DNA from: Saccharibacillus sp. JS10
GTDB taxonomy: Bacteria > Bacillota > Bacilli > Paenibacillales > Paenibacillaceae
Direction: 5' to 3'
DNA length: 64,000 bases
Assembly: GCF_024436065.1 (NCBI RefSeq)
Contig: NZ_JANFNS010000002.1
Coordinates: 186,001 to 250,000 of the forward strand
A program made the translations under genes and the position numbers. Positions 58,383-64,000 of the stretch are shown here, piece after piece. Every line of letters starts with the position of its first letter. Position 1 is the stretch's first letter. The notes under the pieces are model-generated. The model ran no database searches. It saw nothing but the letters and a program-made list of their open reading frames with translations, and was not told the origin of the DNA.

Positions 58383-60137
58383 TTGAAAAAAGTAATGAAC
58401 AAACCGGAAGATCTAGTGATGGAAATGTGCAGCGGGCTCGCGCTGGCACACCCGGAACTGGAATTCATGCAAAAGTATAAAGTCGTGAAAAAGAAAGAAT
58501 TGAATCCTAACAAAGTCACGTTAATCAGTGGCGGCGGTAGCGGTCACGAACCGGCGCACGCCGGATTTATCGGCAAAGGGATGTTGGATGCAGCGGTATG
58601 CGGCGACGTATTCGCTTCGCCGTCGCAGATCCAAATCTATCAAGCGATCACTTCGACCGCTAGCGAAAAAGGTACGCTGCTGATTATCAAAAACTACAGC
58701 GGCGATATGATGAACTTCAAAAACGCGGCGCATCTGGCAAGCGAAGACGGCATCGAAGTCGACTATGTTCGCGTTGACGACGATATCGCGGTTGAAGACA
58801 GTCTGTACACAGTAGGTCGCCGCGGCGTAGCGGGAACCGTATTGGTGCACAAGATTGCCGGCGCAGCAGCTGAAGAAGGCCGTAGCCTTGCCGAAGTGAA
58901 AGCCGCAGCAGAGAAAGCCGCTGCGAATGTTCGCAGTATCGGCTTCGCTCTGACTTCTTGCACCGTACCGGCAAAAGGTACGCCTACTTTCAAACTCGGC
59001 GAAGACGAGATTGAATACGGCGTGGGAATCCACGGCGAACCCGGTATTCGCCGCGAGAAGATGGTTAGCGCGGACGAATTAGCCGCGCATACCGTTAGCG
59101 ACTTGATCCGCGATATGAAGCTGCAAGGCGGCGAAGAAGTCGCGCTTCTGATCAATGGCTTCGGCGCAACGCCGCTGCAAGAGCTGTATCTGTTCAATCA
59201 CGCGGTAACTCGCGAAATGACAGAAAAAAATATCGTGATCAACCGTACATTCGTCGGCAACTATATGACGAGTATCGATATGGCAGGGATTTCGGTAACG
59301 TTCATGAAGCTTGATGACGAGCTGAAAACGCTGCTGTCGAGCGAAAGCGACACGCCGGCATTCAAAGTATCCGGCCCTGTGGTTCAACCGGCTTACGAAG
59401 AACTGCGCAGCGCCGATCAAGAAGAAGTTCCGGCTTCGTTCACGGTGGAAACGCCTGCGGAATACGCAACGGTGAGCGCGGATAAAATTACGCGTGACAA
59501 TGTCGTGTATCTGATCGATAAAATGAGCGAAGTCATTATCGAAAACGAAGTTCCGTTCTGCGATCTGGATTCGCATGCAGGCGACGGCGATTTCGGGATG
59601 AGCGTAGCGAAAGGCTTCAAACAGCTGAAGCGCGAATGGAAAGAGATCTTATCGCACGACGATCAATCGATCGGCGGATTCTTGAACGAGTGCTCGCTCG
59701 TGATCATGGAATATTGCGGCGGGGCTTCGGGCCCGATCTGGGGCTCGGCATTCCGCGCAGCGGGACGTTCGGCAGGCGATAAAACAGAGCTTGACGTGAA
59801 CGGGTTCGCGGAGTTGCTGCAAGCAGCCGTAGCGGGTATTCAATCGACTGGCGAGCGTTCCTTCGGACGCGGGGCAGTCGTGGGCGACAAGACGTTGATC
59901 GATGCGCTCGTACCGTGCGCAGATGCTTGGACGGCTAGCGCAGCAGCCGGAGACGACGTGAAAACGGCGTTTGCCAAAGGCGCGGAAGCGGCTGTGGCAG
60001 GAGCCAAAACAACGGCGGACATCGTTGCGCGCATGGGACGCGCAGGTACGGTGGGCGAACGCAGCATCGGGTATCCGGATGCGGGCGCTCATGCGCTCGG
60101 CGTAATCTTCACGGCTTTGTCGGATAGTCTGAAGTAA
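58383..60137 (+). CDS. dhaK: Fused ATP-dependent dihydroxyacetone kinase (DhaK-DhaL)
   Basis: 584 aa. DhaK domain (1-~335) with GGGSGHEPAHAGF and the substrate-binding His217 in GVGIHGEPG; a short linker; DhaL domain (~366-584) with the Mg-ADP/ATP motif CDLDSHAGDGDFG and GGASGP. The fusion of K and L and the absence of DhaM indicate direct use of ATP, not PEP-phosphotransferase coupling. Produces dihydroxyacetone phosphate for glycolysis. Start TTG at 58383, 9 nt after AAGGAGG, 31 nt downstream of gldA: clearly one operon. Confidence 0.95.
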   Translation: MKKVMNKPEDLVMEMCSGLALAHPELEFMQKYKVVKKKELNPNKVTLISGGGSGHEPAHAGFIGKGMLDAAVCGDVFASPSQIQIYQAITSTASEKGTLLIIKNYSGDMMNFKNAAHLASEDGIEVDYVRVDDDIAVEDSLYTVGRRGVAGTVLVHKIAGAAAEEGRSLAEVKAAAEKAAANVRSIGFALTSCTVPAKGTPTFKLGEDEIEYGVGIHGEPGIRREKMVSADELAAHTVSDLIRDMKLQGGEEVALLINGFGATPLQELYLFNHAVTREMTEKNIVINRTFVGNYMTSIDMAGISVTFMKLDDELKTLLSSESDTPAFKVSGPVVQPAYEELRSADQEEVPASFTVETPAEYATVSADKITRDNVVYLIDKMSEVIIENEVPFCDLDSHAGDGDFGMSVAKGFKQLKREWKEILSHDDQSIGGFLNECSLVIMEYCGGASGPIWGSAFRAAGRSAGDKTELDVNGFAELLQAAVAGIQSTGERSFGRGAVVGDKTLIDALVPCADAWTASAAAGDDVKTAFAKGAEAAVAGAKTTADIVARMGRAGTVGERSIGYPDAGAHALGVIFTALSDSLK

Positions 60138-60152
60138 GATCATTTTTAAAAA

Positions 60153-60189
60153 ATAGTTACGGAAGTCGGGTGGCGACTTCCGTAACTAT
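60153..60189 (+). terminator. Terminator of gldA-dhaK operon
   Basis: A 16-bp perfect stem (60153-60168 with 60174-60189) with a 5-nt loop; the T-run is weak on the plus strand and stronger on the minus strand. Confidence 0.7.
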
Positions 60190-60307
60190 AAAGATTTGTG
60201 CAAAGCAAACGGCAGTCCAAGATTTCGGCTTGTCGCTTCTTTGCCTGCGTAAAATCATCTAGAATTTACTCATTTTGATGCGACAGAAGTCGCGGGGAGA
60301 CGCAAGC

Positions 60308-62437
60308 GTGAAAAACTTATCCAATTTGTTCAAAAAACCAGCTGGTTTGTTGGCATTGTCGCTAGTCTTGATCATTGTCGGCAGTTGGCTTGCCGGCATG
60401 TTCAATACTTCTTTTTACAAAGTCAGCGTCAAAGAAATTTCGTTCAAAGCCGATCACGGTACGCTGAATGGTCTGCTCTATATGCCGAAAGGCGCTGGCC
60501 CTGACGACCCGCGCCCGGTCATCGTGACCACACACGGTTATTTGAACACCAAAGAAATGCAAGATGCTCCTGCAATCGAAATGTCCAGACGCGGATATAT
60601 CGTATTGGCACTTGATATGTACGATCATGGCGATTCGCGTTGGGACGGCGATATCAAAGTCGGCGAGCAATTCTCGACGTTCTGGATCTACTCGCAATTC
60701 GACGCGGCGAAATACATGTACGAACAGCCTTATACGAAAAAAGATGCGGACGGCAACGCGTATCTAGCTGTCGGCGGTCACTCGATGGGCGGCTTCTCGA
60801 CGCTGCTCGCGATGTATATGGATGAAATGAATTCGCTTCAAGCGGGTCATCGCATGATCTATACAGGTATTTCGGTTGGCGCCGATTACTCATATGCGGC
60901 AGCGGTTGCTCCGCAAGATCAGCTGACGGCTGCTTACGGAAATCGCACAGTCGGCATGATTGCCGGGCACTACGACGAATTTTTCTTCAACAAATCGGAT
61001 GAAGAAAAAACAGCCGAAGAAAAAGCAATCGTCGGAACGGTTATGCACAAAGACTTCGTGAAAACAGCATCGGGACGCGCGTTCCTCGGTCTTGGCGCCG
61101 ACAATACGCAAGAGGCGGTGCAAGGTCAATATTACAAAGTCGATGCGGGAGATCTGAAAGTCGAAGATCAAGTCGTACGTCCGTCGCAAAACGGCGAACG
61201 CATCATCTACACGCCGAATCAGACGCATCCGTGGAATCACTTCTCCCCGGAAACAACAGGGTATCTGATCGACTTCTACACGCATGCTTTCCAAGGCGTA
61301 ACAGCACCAAGCCAAGTGGATGCGAATCTTTCTTCCGGCAACCAAATCTGGTGGCTGAAAGAAGCCTTTAACTTTGTAGCGATGATCGGCTTCTTCTTGT
61401 TGATCGTACCTGTAGCGACATTGCTGCTGCGCGTACCGTTCTTGAAACAAGCGGTTACGACTGTAACAGCACCTCTTGCCAAACCTCTCGGTGGCGGGCA
61501 AAAAGCGGCATATTGGATCGCGGTTGTATTTAGCGCTCTGATTCCGGCTATCTTGTTCCCGACTCTGATGGACAAACAAGCTGGAGGTCTGCACGCGCTG
61601 ACTATTATTGCGATTGTAGTATTGGCATTGTCGGTTGTCGTCGCTGTAATTGGCTTTGCTAAATCCGGTAATTCGCCAGCAATGCGCCATGTCGGAATCG
61701 GCGGAATCATTTTGGCAGTCGTTTCGGCTGTACTGTGGATTCTGTTCGCCAAAGCTGACGGTATCGTGCCGCTTAGCCCATTCTTCAACGAGCCGACAAC
61801 GAACCAGATCGTTTACTGGGCATTAGTGTCCGCTTCGATCACAGCGTTGATTACATTTGGCTTCTACTACTTCAACAAAAAACGTACCGGTGCGCGTTTT
61901 GCCGACTATGGCATTAGCCTGAATCCGGTTACGATTATTGCAAGTCTGTGTACAGCGATTGTAGCTGTAGCAATCGGATACCTGCTGTTGTTCGGGGTTC
62001 AAGCGATCTTCGGTACAGACTTCCGAATTTGGACGTTTGCGGTACGTACGTTCACCTTCGAACACTTCATTACAGGTCTGCGTTATATGCCGTTCTTCTT
62101 GATCTACTACTTCGTGAGTGCAGTAGCATTGAATGCAGATACGCGTTCGCGCAAAGGCGGATATTGGCTGGCAATCTTCTTGAACGTCGGCGGTCTGATC
62201 TTGTGGCTGATCGCGCAATACGGATTCGATTTCGCACGCGGAGTCGCGCTGTATCCGGCTCAAGCTTTGAATGGCATCTTGCTGTTCGCTCTCGTTCCGG
62301 TACTTGTGATCGCAGCAATCTATGCACGTAAATTGTTCGAAAAAACAAACAATGTATGGTTGCCAGCGTTCGTCAATACGATTTTGTTCACTTTGGTTAC
62401 GGTGGCAAATACGGTTATGTTCTGGAACCTCGTTTAA
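60308..62437 (+). CDS. Membrane-embedded alpha/beta hydrolase
   Basis: 709 aa. One N-terminal membrane helix (AGLLALSLVLIIVGSWLAGMF), then an alpha/beta hydrolase (residues about 45-330): VIVTTHGYLNTKEMQ, LDMYDHGDSRW, VGGHSMGGFSTL (nucleophile Ser) and HPWNHFSPE (His candidate). The C-terminal half has about ten hydrophobic segments. The order is the reverse of the hydrolase at 16069-17799. Substrate unknown; a lipid or wall-linked ester is possible. The GTG at 60308 follows GGGGAG; the ATG at 60275 is upstream of that site. Confidence 0.85.
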   Translation: MKNLSNLFKKPAGLLALSLVLIIVGSWLAGMFNTSFYKVSVKEISFKADHGTLNGLLYMPKGAGPDDPRPVIVTTHGYLNTKEMQDAPAIEMSRRGYIVLALDMYDHGDSRWDGDIKVGEQFSTFWIYSQFDAAKYMYEQPYTKKDADGNAYLAVGGHSMGGFSTLLAMYMDEMNSLQAGHRMIYTGISVGADYSYAAAVAPQDQLTAAYGNRTVGMIAGHYDEFFFNKSDEEKTAEEKAIVGTVMHKDFVKTASGRAFLGLGADNTQEAVQGQYYKVDAGDLKVEDQVVRPSQNGERIIYTPNQTHPWNHFSPETTGYLIDFYTHAFQGVTAPSQVDANLSSGNQIWWLKEAFNFVAMIGFFLLIVPVATLLLRVPFLKQAVTTVTAPLAKPLGGGQKAAYWIAVVFSALIPAILFPTLMDKQAGGLHALTIIAIVVLALSVVVAVIGFAKSGNSPAMRHVGIGGIILAVVSAVLWILFAKADGIVPLSPFFNEPTTNQIVYWALVSASITALITFGFYYFNKKRTGARFADYGISLNPVTIIASLCTAIVAVAIGYLLLFGVQAIFGTDFRIWTFAVRTFTFEHFITGLRYMPFFLIYYFVSAVALNADTRSRKGGYWLAIFLNVGGLILWLIAQYGFDFARGVALYPAQALNGILLFALVPVLVIAAIYARKLFEKTNNVWLPAFVNTILFTLVTVANTVMFWNLV

Positions 62438-62453
62438 TTAACTGCTTCTCTGT

Positions 62454-62486
62454 AAGCCGTCGGAATAAATATTCCGGCGGCTTTTT
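62454..62486 (+). terminator. Terminator of membrane hydrolase gene
   Basis: A 13-bp stem (62454-62466 with 62471-62483; one G-T pair) with a 4-nt loop and T5. Confidence 0.9.
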
Positions 62487-62692
62487 GCTGTCTGTATCCG
62501 CATTTGTATCATTCGATTATATTTTGCATAATTTAATACTAAAAGCTCTAACAAAAAAGTCGAAAATAACAGATAATAATAAAAGACTTATCAAAGACCT
62601 ATAGATGAAAAGCCGTTATTGAAAAGGATATCTAGCGTATATTGAAAGCGCTATGCACCTGCCGATTCAGAAAGGCGTAAGGAGAACTTGGA

Positions 62693-64000
62693 ATGAAACA
62701 GATCGTGAAAGACCTTTTTCAACGCAAAAAATTCGTAGGTTCCGGGCTAGTCAAAGCAAGTCTCAGTTTTATGATTGCTTTCATGTTGATTGTCGGGCTT
62801 GGATTTGGTTATATTTTACATTCGATTTTTGCTAACTACGAAGGAATTCGTCAAATCGCCGATTTGAATACGCAATTGGAATTGTTGGAAAGCTCGTTAA
62901 TCAATCAAGAAACCGGTCAGCGTGGATATTTACTTAGCCGGCGTTCCGAGTTTTTAAGCCCTTTTGATCGAGGCGCGCTCAATTACAAAGACGCTTCCGA
63001 GACGCTATTTGAACAAATTTCAAAAATCGATATGGACTTGGCACTGGAGAATTCGATTGTCGATTTAGTTAAAATCGGCGATACGTGGAAAACCAAATTC
63101 GGCGATGTACAGATTGAAAAAACACAAGCTGGAGCAATAGTCAGTGAAAAAGAACTGGCTGATGCTAAGCGTCAATTAGATCTTTTTCGTTCTCAAAAAG
63201 ATATTTTGACGCAAAAAGTCGAAGTGTTGAGAGCGGAACGCCGAACTGAAATGCTCAATCACTTATACATACTTTTTGCCACTATGGGTACGTTATTCGT
63301 TGTCGTTCAAGTGCTGATGTTAAATTATTTACAAAAAGGATTACTTCGGATCACACGTCCGATCATTCAATTAGACCGAGCCGTCGTTTCGTATGAAGAC
63401 GGCAATATGCAAGAACGTTTGCCTGATTACCATGAAGATAACGAAATCGGACGCCTGGTAGATAGCTTCAGGCAGATGAACGAAGAAATGCAAAAAGAAA
63501 AGCAAGCGCTCGAAAATACGTACCGGATGATTAATACCTTGCATCAATCGCGTGATCTGGAAGAAGCTTATCGCAATGTGCTTCGATCTATCGAAATGTT
63601 GATGTCTTGCGATCGCATGTCGATTATTACGCAAAATCCTGACGGGAATTTTTCGATCAAAGCGGTTTGTTTTGATGGCATGGTCTCATTAGAAGAACAG
63701 CCTTTGACCGAAGAAGCGACCGATTTGGAGCAACTGGTTCAAGGCGGCGTATCCACGATTTACGAAGACTGGTCGGTTCATCGCGCAGAAGGAACGATTA
63801 CGGAGTGGTTGTACGAAAAATTTAAAATTCGTTCGTCAATGCACATTTTGCTACGCAAAGACAATCGGATCATCGGGGTGTTAAGTCTGATGTCGCAAGA
63901 AGCGGGCTTTTTTAATACTCAGAAAAAAGACCGTCTGGAAGTATTGTCTCCGATGATTACGACAGCGATCGAAAATGCCAACGAAACGTACCGAATCCAA
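62693..64000 (+). CDS. CHASE3-HAMP-GAF sensor protein, 3' end cut off by window edge
   Basis: At least 436 codons, open at the window end. Membrane helix (~24-46), an extracellular helical part with LLESSLINQETGQRGYLLSRRSEFL typical of CHASE3, a second helix (~190-210), HAMP (ITRPIIQLDRAVVSYEDGNMQERLPDYHEDNEIGRLVDSFRQMNEEMQ), and a GAF domain that begins near residue 275 (AYRNVLRSIEMLMSCDRMSIITQNPDGNFSI). The output domain (kinase, GGDEF or phosphatase) is not visible. AAGGAG precedes the ATG. It probably transmits an outside signal to an intracellular output. Confidence 0.82.
   Translation, partial: MKQIVKDLFQRKKFVGSGLVKASLSFMIAFMLIVGLGFGYILHSIFANYEGIRQIADLNTQLELLESSLINQETGQRGYLLSRRSEFLSPFDRGALNYKDASETLFEQISKIDMDLALENSIVDLVKIGDTWKTKFGDVQIEKTQAGAIVSEKELADAKRQLDLFRSQKDILTQKVEVLRAERRTEMLNHLYILFATMGTLFVVVQVLMLNYLQKGLLRITRPIIQLDRAVVSYEDGNMQERLPDYHEDNEIGRLVDSFRQMNEEMQKEKQALENTYRMINTLHQSRDLEEAYRNVLRSIEMLMSCDRMSIITQNPDGNFSIKAVCFDGMVSLEEQPLTEEATDLEQLVQGGVSTIYEDWSVHRAEGTITEWLYEKFKIRSSMHILLRKDNRIIGVLSLMSQEAGFFNTQKKDRLEVLSPMITTAIENANETYRIQ

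Noticed and set aside
1-64000. CRISPR arrays, tRNA/rRNA genes, insertion sequences, prophage genes, plasmid origins
   Set aside because: Read for direct repeats with spacers, tRNA-like cloverleafs, transposase motifs and phage proteins; none was found.

Overview
The window looks like chromosomal DNA of a Gram-positive, low-to-moderate GC Firmicute of the Paenibacillaceae type (Paenibacillus or a close relative). The signs are strong AGGAGG-type ribosome binding sites with occasional TTG/GTG starts, S-layer homology (SLH) and 'stalk'/copper-amine-oxidase-like surface proteins, CcpA-type cre sites, a GntR-type gluconate operator, a SAM-I (S-box) riboswitch and many Bacillales-type families. The genus is inferred, not proven. 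I see no rRNA, tRNA, CRISPR array, prophage, transposase or insertion sequence.

Layout. 0-5 kb: truncated stalk-domain protein; an operon of two paralogous LURP-one/YxjI-like proteins flanking a YpsA-like SLOG protein; a conserved hypothetical; two tandem Cof-type HAD phosphatases. 5-16 kb: ACT-type malic enzyme with a perfect cre box, SDR, CutC, DUF998 membrane protein, HD phosphohydrolase, BCCT transporter, two aldo/keto reductases, a UMF1-type MFS protein and an AraC regulator. 16-28 kb: membrane-anchored alpha/beta hydrolase, FUSC-type exporter, beta-phosphoglucomutase-like HAD, CYP152 peroxygenase, PatB-type C-S lyase, SLH protein, GH3 beta-glucosidase and an MFS exporter. 28-35 kb: heterodimeric ABC exporter, small membrane protein, GNAT/PNPOx pair, an IF-3 paralogue and a zinc-ribbon membrane protein. 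35-43 kb: gluconate operon (gnd-gntR-gntK) under a GntR operator, a SAM-I riboswitch with no recognisable downstream gene, an MtnU-like amidase, SLH protein, futalosine-pathway genes mqnB-mqnD and a Mug-type DNA glycosylase. 43-54 kb: MHYT-PAS-GGDEF-EAL protein, aldo/keto reductase, polysaccharide deacetylase, chemotaxis receptor, AEC transporter, DUF4261 protein and a TetR-MFS unit with a duplicated operator. 54-64 kb: secreted type-B carboxylesterase, a PocR-AraC regulator divergent from glycerol dehydrogenase and fused dihydroxyacetone kinase, a large membrane alpha/beta hydrolase and the start of a sensor protein.

The genes centre on carbon use: gluconate, glycerol/dihydroxyacetone, beta-glucosides and malate, with cre sites suggesting catabolite control. 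The rest is mostly transport, detoxification and cell-surface functions.

The two most unusual signals are non-coding. One is an intact S-box riboswitch with promoter and terminator that leads into about 260 nt of gene-free, hairpin-rich sequence. The other is a dispersed family of long intergenic hairpins (four copies), whose stems differ by matched changes on both arms while a short motif (GGTCGCTTG with partner AAGGCGAAC) is kept.
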